A stretch of DNA of 64,000 nt from Mesocentrotus franciscanus (lineage: Eukaryota > Echinodermata > Echinoidea > Camarodonta > Strongylocentrotidae), in contig CP137679.1 of NCBI GenBank assembly GCA_037976565.1, forward strand, positions 25,711,547 through 25,775,546, given 5' to 3'. The notes beneath the pieces are model-generated. The model did no database searches, was not told where the DNA came from, and was given only the letters and a program-made list of their open reading frames with translations. The stretch's first letter is position 1; each line of letters starts with the position of its first letter. The translations under genes and the position numbers were made by a program. Positions 20,441 through 32,036 of the stretch are shown here, one piece after another.

Positions 20441-21780
20441 GATGGGAAATTATACATTATATCATTCGTGAGTGCTGAGTCTATTTTGGGGGTTGATGTA
20501 ACATGCCATCTATTTGATTATTTGACGTACATGCTGTTAATTTATTGACAAAGATGAAACCAAAACTATTCATGATCCATTAAAATGTCAATTTGTGCAG
20601 TTTAACATAGGTCATGTTGATGATTAACTATAATTTATTGTGTAGGGTTTATTAATTGACCGGTATGGGTAAGGATCCGGACTCGAGAGCAGACAAACAT
20701 CAACAAACATCAACTTTATCAATGTATTAAAAGTCATTAATGACTCAGTTTGCCCATGCATAAATCTCATATTTAGGCCTACCTAGAATAGTCATTCGCC
20801 CTCTCTCTCTCTCTCTCTCTATTTCTCTCGTCATGTCACTCATTTGGTCTAATTGCCAGTTGGTCTAATTTCCAGTTTGTCTAATGCCCATTTTGTCTAC
20901 TATCCATGTGGTCTAATTATCATTTAATCATAAATACTAATAGTCATCAAATGATTATTAGACCTTATAGATTATGGACAAAATGGGCATTAGACAAACT
21001 GGGAATGAGACCGACTGGCAACTAGACCAAATGGGTAGTGGACTTATTGTAGATTAGACCAAATTACCTTTAGCCTAAATTGTCATTAGACCAAATGATA
21101 AGTAGACGAAATGATTATGAGATTATGAGACCATGTGGATAGTAGACTGGCTGGGTGTAGACCATATGGGAATAGACTATATAATTGGGTAGTAGACGAA
21201 CTGTTTGTATTCTCTCTCCCATCCCTTTGAATAATTCTCATTTCTCATTTATACCGTGCATCAACATGCTCAAAGATATGTGCATAGAATAAATATCAAT
21301 CAAACATATAATCAACATCAATTCGAAATGAAATCGAAAACAATTTGTTGCACTGACAAGGTAAATTGACATAATAATAAAGTCTATGTTAACTGTATAT
21401 CACTACTGATTTTTCATTTTTTAATAAAATTTCATGCATTCAAACCAAAGTAGGCCTATTCTAGGCACATTCATATATAATGATATGCCCAGAAGTATGG
21501 AGCTTCATCATACAGATGCTGAAATGCAGTTTTCAAGTTTCAAATAAAACAATGAGATTATGTTTAAATACACACCCCCAAAATGACTGAAAGAATTGGG
21601 TGTTTAAAGCTACATGCGGGATGGTTACATGTACACAATTCATGTATTTGTAAAAGTATGTAATGCAGAATGATAATTCTGTGGAATGCAAAAATCACAA
21701 TAATAAATTATATCTCTCTCCCGTCGCTTCGGGATTCCTTCTATGATCCTGCTTTCTCTGTTACATTGTACCTCACCATA
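20441..21780. other. KCTD-unit flank with foldback and (CT)n
   Basis: 20510-20780 resembles 32620-32880. (CT)n lies at 20801-20820. A hairpin sits at 20841-21036. 21240-21780 is the 3' flank shared by all KCTD units (TGCTCAAAGATATGTGCAT; CCCGTCGCTTCGGGATTCC). No gene. Confidence 0.65.
20841..21036. repeat. Foldback built on GTCTAATnnCCA motifs
   Basis: The left arm (CATTTGGTCTAATTGCCAGT, GTCTAATGCCCATTTTGTC) is complementary to the right arm (GACAAAATGGGCATTAGAC, CTAGACCAAATG). Related direct repeats (AGACnAAATG) continue to about 21190. Confidence 0.8.
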
Positions 21781-23790
21781 AGTTTAAGAAACGTTAACAT
21801 AGATTATATGAAAATAGCTTGACCTAGTGTCAATCAGAAAAGAAAATATTTAGAGTATAAAGATAAATTAACAAATATCATAAGAGCATCAAAGAGGAAA
21901 TATTACGAGTCTTTGTTCTATAACTTAAAGAATGATATTAAAAAACATGGTCTCAGATTAATATGATACTTGGCAAAAAGAAACAGAATAAACTACCTCA
22001 AAATATGTTTCACGGAAATATAAAAATGAGTAGCAGGAAAGATGTTGCACAACAGTTTATTAATTTTTGTATTGACATAGGTAAAACAAAAAATCAAAAT
22101 CAATTCAAGCACCTAATTACTCGTTTGTTATATTATGGACCCATTGCCTTGCTTTCTGTTTTTGCAAAATCGTTGGAATAAGTAATGCATAAAATGCTGT
22201 ATGATTATTTACTCAAATATAATTCTCTTATTTCAGAGGAGTTTGGTTTCCGTACAAATCATTGTAAATTTTCAAACAATATTCTACAGGAAATTAATAA
22301 TGGAATGTTTTGTTGTGGATTATTTATGGATCTATCTAAGGCATTTTACGCCATCGACTACCATATTTTACTTTAAAAACTGTACCGTTACAGTGTACGT
22401 GATATACCTTATCAGTGGTTTTCTAATTATTTACATAATAGAAAACTATAAGTGGTTGTCAATGGTGTCGAATCTGATTATATGGATGTAAATACTGGAG
22501 TTCCCTAAGGATCGGTTCTTGGACCACTTTTATTTATCATATATATTAATGATATTATTAGTTCATCCAAATTACTTATGTTTTCATTATTTGTTGATGA
22601 TACGATTGTATATTATTCTCATTCCAATTAATGTAACACGCTTAGTTTCTATTTTAAATAAAGAGTTAATAAAATTGAATGGAATGATTGGTTTAAATGT
22701 AATAAATTATTTTTGAATTATGACAAAATTAAATATGTAATTTTTCACGCAAAGAAAAAGAAAGTTCAAAGTTTCACTAATCCTGTTAGAAAAGCGAATG
22801 TAACTATTGAACGAGAACTAAGTGTCATTTTTTTAGGTACTAATATTAAAGAAACTCTAGATTGGAATTTTCATATTGATTACGTTTGTTCTAAAATTTT
22901 CTAGAAGTAATTGGTGTCTTGTCTAGACTGAAGAACTTTCTCCCAAGGTACACTAATAAATATTTACAATGCAACAATTCTTCCCCACTTAAATTATTGC
23001 AATATTATTTGGGGTAATACATACAAAACAAAACTTTTCAAGATTTAAATGTTACAGAAACGTGCAGCTCGCTTAGTTACAAATAGTCATTATTTGTCTC
23101 CAAGTTTACCACTATTTATAAAATTGAAAATTATTCCTGTATATGATTTGATCAAACTAAATACATCCATATTTATGTTTAAATTTTACAAAAATCTTTT
23201 ACCATCTGTTTTTATAATATGTTCCAAACAAATTCTTCTATTCACAATTACCCCACTCGCCAAAGTCAAAACTTACATCACCCAATTTGTCGTTCAACTT
23301 CACTGTATAATTCTATATCATTTATTGGGGTACGCTAATGGAATTCATTGAATCATGACCTAAGATCCAGTTCTACAATTAACAGATTTAAATTTATGAA
23401 CAAAAAGGGTATTTTTCATAGAATGATATCCATGGTTGAGTAGGTACTTCTCTTTCCAGTCTTTTTTCTTCTTTTATTTCTTTCTTTCCTATTTTTCGCT
23501 CCTTTCTATTCTTTCTGCGAAATCTTCTTCTTTATGAATGCGCGTGCGCGCGCGTGTGTGTGTGTGTGTGTGTGCGTGTGTGTTTGTGTGGTGTGTATAT
23601 GTGTGCTTGTATTACGCAAGTATTTTCCTTTTTATTATGTATTTATGTTCATTATGTTGTTATTGTTTGTTATAGGGCCCCGATTACAAGCAGATTTCTG
23701 CTTCTTAGGGGTCCTAACCAATATATTGTTTAGATTGTCATTGTAAATTGTTTCATATTGGTTGAATACAAATTTGAATTGAATAGTTTT
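21781..23790 (+). pseudogene. Dead non-LTR retrotransposon (Jockey/CR1-like RT), copy A
   Basis: Conceptual translation across frames gives a linker (KYYESLFYNLKNDIKK), RT fingers (YGPIALLSVFAKSLE), SEEFGFRTNH, MDLSKAF, GSVLGPLLFIIYINDI, the catalytic FVDDT (about 22590) and a thumb/C-terminal HLNYCNIIWGNTYK. Many in-frame stops are present, including TAA where Gln is expected in the GVPQGS motif. It is 5'-truncated. The 3' end is AT-rich (TTTGAATTGAA) after a (GT)n tract at 23551-23590. It is inserted in the KCTD 3' flank relative to copies B and E. Confidence 0.85.
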
Positions 23791-23844
23791 CACTAAATAT
23801 CTTGCTGGTGCAAAATTGCCTACAGAAACATGACCCACGCTATA

Positions 23845-24516
23845 TTAGTTTGCCTTTGTTGAGGTTGTACATGTGGTATGATCATATTTTATATCTCTTT
23901 TAAAGATCCATCTATCTGTGTTCACGTGATCACTTCCCCTTGATGATACCGATGCAAGTTTGAAACCTAACTGAGTAATTTGCCTAAAAAATTTAACACG
24001 ATTTAAGAAAGGCTCTCTTGGAAAAAAGAATCTATTCTTATCGGGACCAAACATGTCATGCAAATGGTTAGGAGCAAGCCGTTGACGGTTCCTAATTCCT
24101 TCCCTAACTACTGGGATTTGCTGAAAGATTTCAGAACTGCCAAATATTCTCCAGTTTCTACCAGTGGTCTGATGCTTAAACTCCACCTCCAAAAGCTCTT
24201 GCTCCTCGACGCATTCTTTAGCTCGAGCCACAGCATCAATTAATTCCTTGATCTGGTAGTACTCAGCTTCCTGTGCAAGCATGTCGAGCTCTTTGAATTC
24301 TTCGGGTAAGACGAGAACGGACCTCCGTAGGAAATTCAGAACATACCGAAATAAGGGGCCATCCCCGTCAATTAGGTAATTCCCCTTATCATCCTTGGTG
24401 GGAGGGATCCGATCACTGAACATTGACCCTAACATTGAATCCGGAAAACGAGTCAATGTAGCTCGCGATGTTGTGTATATCGTACCTCCCACATTAAGGC
24501 TCACACAATCAGTCAT
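23845..24516 (-). CDS. KCTD6/21-like BTB (T1) domain protein, copy A, intact
   Basis: 223 aa from ATG (24514-24516) to TAA. The BTB/T1 domain spans residues about 4-98: SLNVGGTIYTTSRATLTRFP, DSMLGSMF, NYLIDGDGPLFRYVLNFLRR and EFKELDMLAQEAEYYQIKEL. The C-terminal part (about 105-210) has NWRIFGSSEIFQQIPVV and LNRVKFFRQITQLGFKL, similar to KCTD6 and KCTD21. Family members oligomerise through BTB and often serve as Cullin-3 ubiquitin ligase adaptors, so that role is inferred. The frame is open upstream of the ATG to an AG acceptor-like site (TTATATTTTCAG, about 24581-24592), so a 5' UTR exon and one intron are possible. Near-identical to copy D. Confidence 0.85.
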   Translation of the reverse strand: MTDCVSLNVGGTIYTTSRATLTRFPDSMLGSMFSDRIPPTKDDKGNYLIDGDGPLFRYVLNFLRRSVLVLPEEFKELDMLAQEAEYYQIKELIDAVARAKECVEEQELLEVEFKHQTTGRNWRIFGSSEIFQQIPVVREGIRNRQRLAPNHLHDMFGPDKNRFFFPREPFLNRVKFFRQITQLGFKLASVSSRGSDHVNTDRWIFKRDIKYDHTTCTTSTKAN

Positions 24517-25089
24517 ATTTCTTGAAAACAATGCTCCGTTTTGCAATGGTTCATTAAAGGTAGTCTGTCCCTTTTGCAAGCTGAAAATATAAAATTATGT
24601 GACTTATATGGTTAACAAGAGATAATAGTACATGTACCTAAAAACTCCTGTTAAAAGAATAGAACTGGTGATCGCCTCTATGTGGAATTATATCGACCGT
24701 TAAAAATTGTTAAAACTCGTTGCAAAAAACAGGCCTAGAAAATTGTCAGAATGCCCATAAGACTGACATGCCGGTTTTGTGAATCCTCAAGTAATTTTTC
24801 AGAAGACCAGCATGCAGATTGCCGGAAAACGTTTATGTGGTGTAAATTCTTTTCAATACATGTGGATGCATTGAAAAAGGCTCAAGTCTGAGCCAAAAAT
24901 ATGTTTTCTTTTCCATTATTGAAGAAGAAAAAAATAGAAACGAATAGCATTTTACATACCAGAATTTCTCTTTTCCTTTCTCTTTTAGTCTGTATTCAAA
25001 TCCTCAAATCAATATGACAAACTCACAGAATTTCTATCGTGTATGAAAATGTAAATCTGAGAAAATAAACGTAATAAATTCGTAGTTTG
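24517..25089. other. 5' flank of KCTD copy A
   Basis: Shared with copy D (43298-43869) nearly base for base. It lacks the beta MITE found upstream of B, C and E. The segment near 24845-24915 recurs inverted at about 52357-52460. No promoter motif was recognised with confidence. Confidence 0.6.
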
Positions 25090-25910
25090 TATAAACTTTC
25101 TCACCTACTGGTTTCTTTTCAATTTACAAACGTTGTCCAAGATGATGTAGATCCCTTTTCTCTACACTGTAGGATGAGCTTTGTTCCATTCAAACCCTCA
25201 CGTGCGGACCCAGCATTTCTCCTAGCTTCCTGATTTTTATTTTAGCTGGATTTGTTGGTATTCTCTGAGGACTGCATCGCGGTCGAACATGCTCACAAAT
25301 CAAACGATGATGGGATCCGGACCTCGGTGGGTTTGATTCTCTCCTTGAATCGGACGTCGTGAGGGCCTGTGGGCGTTCACAAAATCTTATATTGAGGGTT
25401 TCCTCTTGTGTGAAGCCAAGATTTTGGACGCAACTTTTCACTTCCTCTTCTACACTTTCATTCCTCTCTCTTTATACCCCACACAGCAGGATATTCAGCT
25501 TCCTGTCATGCAACATTGTCTAGACATTCTGGCTCTGTTCTCTGTATACATTGAAGCAAAAGTGCCTAGAATTTGTTTAATAGATCTAGAGCTAAGATTG
25601 ACTCCCGTATTTCCAAATCCATAGATTTTCTCTCATTTCTCAATTTCGTGAGAGCCTGATTTTCTATCGCATTGATTCTGGCAGCTGAAAAGGCCGCTGC
25701 TACTTGCAAATCGGCAAGCGTAGCATACATTGCTGAAATGTCTTTCTTGATAGCCGTCATATCAGAGCCCAATGTATCTAAACGTTGTTGATTTGTTTTA
25801 GACAATTCCTCGAAGTCTGCACGTGTTACTGCTGACTTACCAGCTTCCAATGTGGAAGGCTCATTTGAAGACATGTTTAAATCTCTCGTTTTCTTGCTAG
25901 ATCTCAGCAA
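25090..25910 (-). pseudogene. L1-type ORF1-like relic, copy 1
   Basis: Starts MSSNEPSTLEAGKSAVTRA, then a coiled-coil stretch (DFEELSKTNQQRLDTLGSDM, IKKDISAMYATLADLQ), AINAIENQA-like residues, and after stops and frame changes EEEVKSCVQNLGFTQEE, NIRFCERP and, in another frame, PDPIIV and MFDRDAVLRE. Coiled coil, then an RRM-like part with [R/P]PIIVKF and DRDAVL is the layout of L1/Tx1 ORF1 proteins. Several stops and shifts make it dead. It lies in the 5' flank of KCTD A and recurs at 43870-45065. Confidence 0.55.
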
Positions 25911-25923
25911 ATAAGGCTCTCTG

Positions 25924-26305
25924 TTATGCTAGGTTTACATTATTTTCCCGGCGGCCAAGTCAATCACGTTTCAGGCCACCGTGGACAAAACGGGATCGAC
26001 GTGAGACAACGCGGGGGACGGAATGGGCAAAGGTGACAGGCCGTGATTGCCGTGGATGCCGGGCCAGATTTTTTAAACTGTCAAAACAAAATTACCACGG
26101 CAGGCACGATGCGGATGAGAAACCTAGTTGTTCGTAGTAAAACGGGGTGAACGCAACAAAACGTGACAGTACGTAATCAAAAAAACTTGGCAAGACCTAA
26201 CGAAACTTGCATACAGAGAAAAAATGGCCAAAATCCCACTGCGCACTCATTTCGGGCAAACGAGGCTGCCGTGGCCGCCGGGAACATAATGTAAACCTAG
26301 CATAA
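25924..26305. mobile_element. TIR element, about 382 bp, copy 1
   Basis: The terminal inverted repeats are about 34 bp: TTATGCTAGGTTTACATTAT and then CCCGGCGGCCA at the left, with the complement at the right. The interior is CpG-containing (GTGAGACAACGCG, AACGTGACAG). The target duplication could not be decided, so no superfamily is assigned. Copy 2 is at 45104-45485. Confidence 0.8.
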
Positions 26306-27170
26306 CTCAAATCCATGATTCCACCCCTTTTCATACTAAATGCGCTAACTATATCTGCAGTTCATTTCTTGGATATCGTAGGATTTTAAGAAATTATTCT
26401 TTAGCTCTTGATGTTGTGCTACCGTCGTTCCCCAAGGTGTGACGTCATCCCTCTTCCTCCTGATGATTAATGTCTGTGGTTTTCCACGTGGAATTTTTTT
26501 TTTTTTTTTTTAAAGTTGCGTAAATATATCTGATACATTTCTTCTTTCAAATTAAAATAAATCATTTGCTTAGTTGGTAGAAAACATCTCTTATCTTACA
26601 ACCATCAGAATACAGCTTATTGCATTGATATTTGTTTTATAGATATACATGTATATACAAAAAGCAATTCGTTTATAGATTTTTTGAATAAGAAAGAGTT
26701 TTATCAAAATAGTGAAAATGGTCTTACTATCAGATGTGATAAGGGCTTACTGATAACTATCATATATATCTAGTATTCCATCAGTCGTGAATCTGTCTGG
26801 TTGCAAGGAACATCGATCTAAGGCGCACAACAGGGATGCAATTATTGCCAAATTTAATGTTCTAAACCTATTCCCAGTACTTCTATTGCCATTGCATAGA
26901 GTTTAAATAACAACTTGTTCGCACCCACAATAGTTGGAATTGCACCTGTTCCGATAATCACGATTGGCCTGTATGCAGAGTCTTCTTTCGATTTTCTTAA
27001 AATGTTTATTTAGGTCATTTTCTGATTGTAAATGACCAATTGGATTTTCTGAATAAAAAACAACAATATTCTCAGCATCCCCATCATTCTCTGAGTATCC
27101 TTCAAATTGCCCTTAAAGTTATAACATGGTGTGCATCATAGCAAGTATAGATAAAGTAGATATACAGAAT
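26306..27170. other. Duplicated spacer, no gene
   Basis: AT-rich sequence, collinear with 45486-46360. It includes an A/T homopolymer near 26490-26512 that differs in length between the copies. Confidence 0.6.
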
Positions 27171-27177
27171 GGTTCTA

Positions 27178-27294
27178 GGACACCTACCCCCTGGACAAAC
27201 ACCCCCGGATAACCACCCCTAGGATAACTACCCTCTAGGACAACTACCCCCTAGGGGTGGTTATCCGGGGTGGATGTCCATGGGGTAGGTGTCC
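27178..27294. repeat. CCCCT/AGGGG-rich hairpin, copy 1
   Basis: The left arm GGACACCTACCCCCTGGAC with GGATAACCACCCCTAGG pairs with CCTAGGGGTGGTTATCC and GGGGTAGGTGTCC. Short ACTACCCnCTAGGA units sit between the arms. Copy 2 at 46367-46470 is 13 bases shorter. Confidence 0.85.
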
Positions 27295-27299
27295 GGATA

Positions 27300-28110
27300 C
27301 GATACAGAATACATCCATGTATGTACCTCATTCCCCTTTTTTGCTGGCGTTCTGGATAGCCGGGATAATGCCGATATCTAGTCAGCAATGTCCAATCACT
27401 ATATCGTGCAGTTAATAAACCGAGATACTAGCAAAAAATTAGGGGTAAACAATTATCCACTAAAAAATGCACCTTTTCGGCTCAAAGTTTATATTTTACA
27501 CAGTCACTACATAACTCAATGAAATTGATACAAACTAGAAGATATTTTAACTATCCATCATTTGACACCAAACCCATGGTGATTAGAGGTTTTACTTCAA
27601 AGTGATCTATAAAACTCGATTTAAGCACGCAAAGCACGTCCTCAGTACACTAATACACGTATAACAGAAAAAATATTTCAATATGGACAGCAGGAATCCA
27701 GTTTTAAACCAAGATTGTTTAGTTTTTCAGGTTCTGGGTTTCTCTTTTACTTTTCTTCAAGGCTTATGTGAAAGATACCAGTAGCCAGCATTAATTACAA
27801 ATTTATCGTTACCCTTATAGTGATGGTTCTGCCTAATCTTAAAATAGTTCATGAATTGCAAAATCATTAATCAATAAAAAACACATGCATTGTTTATGCA
27901 TTACAAAGCCACACATAATAAAACAGGCCTTCAACCATTTTTTTTTTGTAATTTTATTTTTATTTGTAAGGCAAACCATTCAGTATTGAAAACTATGCAT
28001 AGTACAAAGGACATGATAAATTCAGAAATTCAAACAACAATAGAAAAGTACAAGACATATGACTCTTATTATTATAGCAAAATTGATGGGATATGATAAA
28101 TGCTACATCT
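27300..28110. other. KCTD-unit flank, inverted orientation
   Basis: 27480-27680 is the reverse complement of flank seen at about 37700-37900, 50650-50840 and 51560-51740 (TTTGACACCAAACCCATGG, CTATAAAACTCGATTTAAGC). The rest is AT-rich. Collinear with 46480-47300. Confidence 0.65.
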
Positions 28111-28114
28111 ATTA

Positions 28115-28636
28115 ACTGAGCACTCACTGGTATAAGCGGTATACCGAACGGGGCTGTAATTTACTAACTTGTATAAAAATTATACCAAACCACACAGAGG
28201 GAAGTAACTTGTATATACGTTATACCAAACAACTGGCCATTAACTCGTATAAGCGTTATACCAACCGGGACAGTAACTTGTATAAACGTTATACCAAACC
28301 ACACTGATGGAAGTAACAGGTACATTGTATAAGCGTTACACCAAACAACGGAGCAGTAAGTGATATAAACGTTATACCAAACAACGGAGCAGTAACTGAT
28401 ATAAACGTTATACCAAACAACGGAGCAGTAACTGATATAAACGTTATACCAAACAACGGAGCAGTAACTGATATAAACGTTATACCAAACAACGGAGCAG
28501 TAACTGATATAAACGTTATACCAAACAACGGAGCAGTAACTGATATAAACGTTATACCAAACAACGGAGCAGTAACTTATATAAACGTTATACCAAACAA
28601 CGGAGCAGTAACTGATATAAACGTTATACCAAACAA
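28115..28636. repeat. Array of dyad-symmetric GTATAA(N)CGTTATAC sites, expanded copy
   Basis: About 14 sites of the form GTATAAACGTTATACC. The first five or six are spaced irregularly by 39-58 bp with different spacers. Then come eight units of exactly 36 bp (CAAACAACGGAGCAGTAA plus site), with GGAGCAG at 28350, 28386, 28422, 28458, 28494, 28530, 28566 and 28602. The paralogous locus at 47300-47572 has only one such 36-bp unit. The repetitive minus-strand open frame here is an artefact. Confidence 0.9.
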
Positions 28637-28639
28637 CTT

Positions 28640-29906
28640 GAAAAGAAAGATAGTGAATGCATGGTCATGAAGAGAGGTCGAGAGAAATATCATTTTGTTC
28701 TTGCAAAAAATGGGGGATAAAAAGGAAACGATTCCCTGTGCTTCTATCTATTAATAACAGAGTCGTGTAACTTTTTGGTTAAACAAGACTCAATAATTAA
28801 TTTCTCTGTATAGGGTATCAAATTAATCTAGACTTCGATCCTCGTTTAGGGTGCTTTTCAGAAATTTATTTACACGGATGATGTACAGTGCTCAATGTTA
28901 CGAGGGGGGGGGGGCAAACTCTAAATGAAAATGACAACAGTCTGTTGCACTGTCAATATAAATTGGTAAAATACAGTGTATACATAAGTGAATTAGTAAC
29001 ATGAATATTGCAGTGTATCAACTATAGATACTTTGCAATACGATTTCAAAACAAAATTCTAGACACATTCACGTAAAAGTATGCACAGAACTCGGACAAT
29101 TTTCAAATAAAACATAAAGTGGCTGAATTAACTAAGAGCTTAAGCTACAAACGTTATGTATTTGTAGAGGTACATGTATATATGAATTCATAATTTAAGA
29201 AAACACTGTGGAATGCAAAATAACAAAAAGAAAACCATTCTCTTTCCCATCCCTTTGAATAATTCTCATTTATCATTTATACCGTGCATCAACATGCTCA
29301 AAGATATGTGCTTAGAATACACAATTAAAAAAATATCAAACAAACAAACAAGAAAATCAAGATCAATTCGAAATAAAATCGAAAACAATTTGTTGCACTG
29401 ACGAGGTAAATTGACATGATAATGAAGTCTATGTTAAGTGTATATCACTACTGATTTTTTTTTAAATCAAATTTCATCCATTCAACCCAAAGTAGGCCTA
29501 TTCTATGCACATTCGTATATAATGATATGCCCAGAAGTATGGAAATTAATCATACAGATGCTAAGATGCAGTTTTCAAGTTTCAGATAAAACAATGAGAT
29601 ATTGTTTAAATACACACCCCAAAAGTGACCGAATGAAGTGAATGTTATAGCTACATGCAGGATGGTCACATGTACACAATTCATGTATTTGTAAAAGTAT
29701 GTAATGCGGAATCATAATTCTGCGGAATGCAAAAATCACAATAATAAACTATATCTCTTTCCCGTCGCTTCGGGATTCCTTCTATAATCCTGCTTTCTCA
29801 TTAACATTGTACCTCACCATGCGTCAAAGAAATGTGAATAGTTTTTACTGAATATTTTTGTTTTGGGAAAATCGCCTACTCAAGCATGGCCCCAAGCTAT
29901 ATTATT
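28640..29906. other. 3' flank of KCTD copy B
   Basis: 28925-29830 is the 3' flank shared with other units (GTTGCACTGncAATA, AGATATGTGC, CCCGTCGCTTCGGGATTCC). No LINE insertion here, unlike A, C and D, so it gives the empty-site context. A poly-G run lies near 28905. Confidence 0.65.
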
Positions 29907-31816
29907 TTGCCTTTGTTGGAGTTGTACATGTACTAACTACCTTATTTGATATCTCTTGTAAAGATCCATCTATCTGTTCTCCCAAGATCACTTCTACCTG
30001 ATGATACCGATACAAGATTAAAACCTAACTGAGTTATTTTCCTGAAAAAATAACACGATTCAAGGGGGGGGGGGAGTTTAGAAATGAGGATCCTTTATCG
30101 TCGGGACCATAATGGCCTTTGGGGTTTTTCGGCTTGATCCCAAATCTTTCCATAACTAGTTGGATTTTCTGAAGGATTTCAGAACTGCCATATATTTTCC
30201 AGTTTTCATAAGTGTGACAAAACTTGAAATTAAACTCCACCTCAAGAAACTCTTGCTCCTTGAAGCAGTGTTCTTTAGCTCGAGTCACAGCATCAATTAA
30301 TTCCTTGATCTGATAGTAATCAGCTTCCTGTGCAAGCATGTCGAGCTCTTTGAAGTCTTCGGGTAAGACGAGAGTGGACCTCCGTAGGAAATTCAGAACA
30401 TACCGAAATAAGGAGCCATCCCCGTCAATTAGGTAATTCCCCTTATCATCCTTGGTGGAAGGGAGCCGACCACTGAACATTGACCCTAACATTGAATTAG
30501 GAAAACGAGTCAATGTAGCTCGCAATGTTGTGTATATCGTACCTCCGACGTTAAAGGCCAGGTTCATTGAAATTTGGAAAAAAGGCAAATCACACCTCTA
30601 CAGATTGCTGAGAACATTAACAAAATGACTAAAGTACTTTTAAAGCCCTCACTATTGTGAGGAATAAATTAATTGCAATTTTGATACCCTTTCCAAAACC
30701 CACTCACAAAGTGAAATGACGGCGTTATTTACATGCGATAAAATGACGTCACATTATGAACAACCTGCAATCACACATTCGGGACAATGTTGGATACCCA
30801 TTGCAATTTTTAGATATGGGTTAACGTTGTTTGTATATTTACCGCCAGTTGTGATATTTCCTTTATTTTAGGCACTTTGAATGAGATACACTGAATAAAT
30901 AATACTTTCTACAAATGTGTATTCGATTTTTATGTTATTTACCGTCACATTTGACCATAAAAATCGGGAAAATAATCACATATTCTGAGGGCAGCTCAGC
31001 GTGTATGTGTCGGATCTGGGAGTGCCTAAGACATTTTGCATGCTGAACTAACGACTCTTCTGGGGCAAAATATGCGACAAGTTTACATATAATTGTCCAA
31101 ATATTCATTACGAAAATGTCTGATTAGGCCGATTAGTTTAGATTTTTGATAGATAAATGGGGAAAGTGGAAGTCGATCGAGAAGACTTAGATCAGTCCGG
31201 TTCGCGATTCACAGCTAGCTCGATCAAGCGCCGGGCCGGCTGGCCTGGCTGTGATATGCGGGCTCATGTAGATACGCAGCGACTGCGGCTGCCCCGACAG
31301 CTTGTGCTTGTCCATCGACTTCGGCAAAATCTTCCAGATCTTCTTTAGGTCTAGATCTCCCAAATCTCCATTGTCGTTGTCGTTGTCCGAGGTACTTCCT
31401 TCTTCTATCTCCTCAAAACTCAAATCAAGTATGTTTTCGTCCATATCGATATTTTCAGGGTGACTTTGATGAAGGTAAACAACGTTGGGTAAGAATGGGT
31501 ACGGTCCTCAAGAGTCAATGCAATACATGTGAATTGCACGCAAACTGCATCGCGCACCGATCAGCTGAGCGGCCCATTGTATTAATTGTTCATTGTGCTA
31601 CGTCACTCAAAAATCACCTGACTTACGATGTTTTCGGGGTCTCGAGTGGGGTGATATTTCGTCAAGTTTAATCAACTTTTATAATTTTCGCACGAATTTA
31701 CAAGTTACACAAATGTGATAGTTTTACTCAGTGTAATGTTCTGATTACAATGATACCAAATTCAGTCGATTTCAAAATCAATGAACCTGGCCTTTAAGGC
31801 TAACAACATCAATCAT
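29907..31816 (-). pseudogene. KCTD copy B, broken by a TTAA transposon and a frameshift
   Basis: The start codon (31814-31816) opens MIDVVSL. At codons 7-8 a 1.24-kb alpha element (30551-31797) splits the BTB domain. Reading resumes at NVGGTIYTTLRATLTRFPNS and continues through GDGSLFRYVLNFLRRSTLVL to about NRVIFSGK, where a small indel gives a stop at 30034 about 40 codons early. A poly-G run at 30063-30074 lies in the coding part. B-subfamily residues: GRLPS, VLPEDF, EADYYQ and VTRAKE. Confidence 0.88.
30551..31797. mobile_element. TTAA-target element, family alpha, copy 2, inside KCTD B
   Basis: The interrupted codons read CGACG, TTAA, element, TTAA, GGCTAAC. KCTD C at about 36565 has the uninterrupted CGACGTTAAGGCTAAC, a direct empty site. 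The TIR is AGGCCAGGTTCATTGA. The interior keeps the acidic minus-strand open frame (31187-31444) and lacks both insertions found in copy 1. Confidence 0.9.
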
Positions 31817-32036
31817 ATTTCTTGAAAACAATGCTCCGTTTTGCAATGGTTCCTTAAAGTCAGTCTGTCCCTTTTGCAAGCTGAACATATAAATTGTGTA
31901 AATTCTATGGTTAACAAGAAATAATACCAACTATTACTAAACACTCCTCTTAAAACAATAGAACTGGTAATTGCCTCTATGTGGAATTATGTCGACCGTT
32001 AGGAATTTTCAAAACGCGTTGCAAAAAATAGGCCTT

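Noticed and set aside
22135..22720. Alternative genetic code (TAA as Gln) for the LINE
   Set aside because: Some stops sit at Lys or other positions, and neighbouring genes use TAA, TAG and TGA as normal stops, so decay explains it.
24058..24592. Plus-strand open frames opposite the KCTD copies
   Set aside because: They recur in every copy as antisense shadows of the KCTD coding strand.
28289..28564. Repetitive FGITFISVTAPL protein
   Set aside because: A 36-bp repeat is a multiple of three, so it stays open by arithmetic. The paralogous locus has a single unit.
28115..28636. CRISPR-like repeat/spacer array
   Set aside because: The spacers are themselves repeated, there are no cas genes, and the host is clearly an animal genome.
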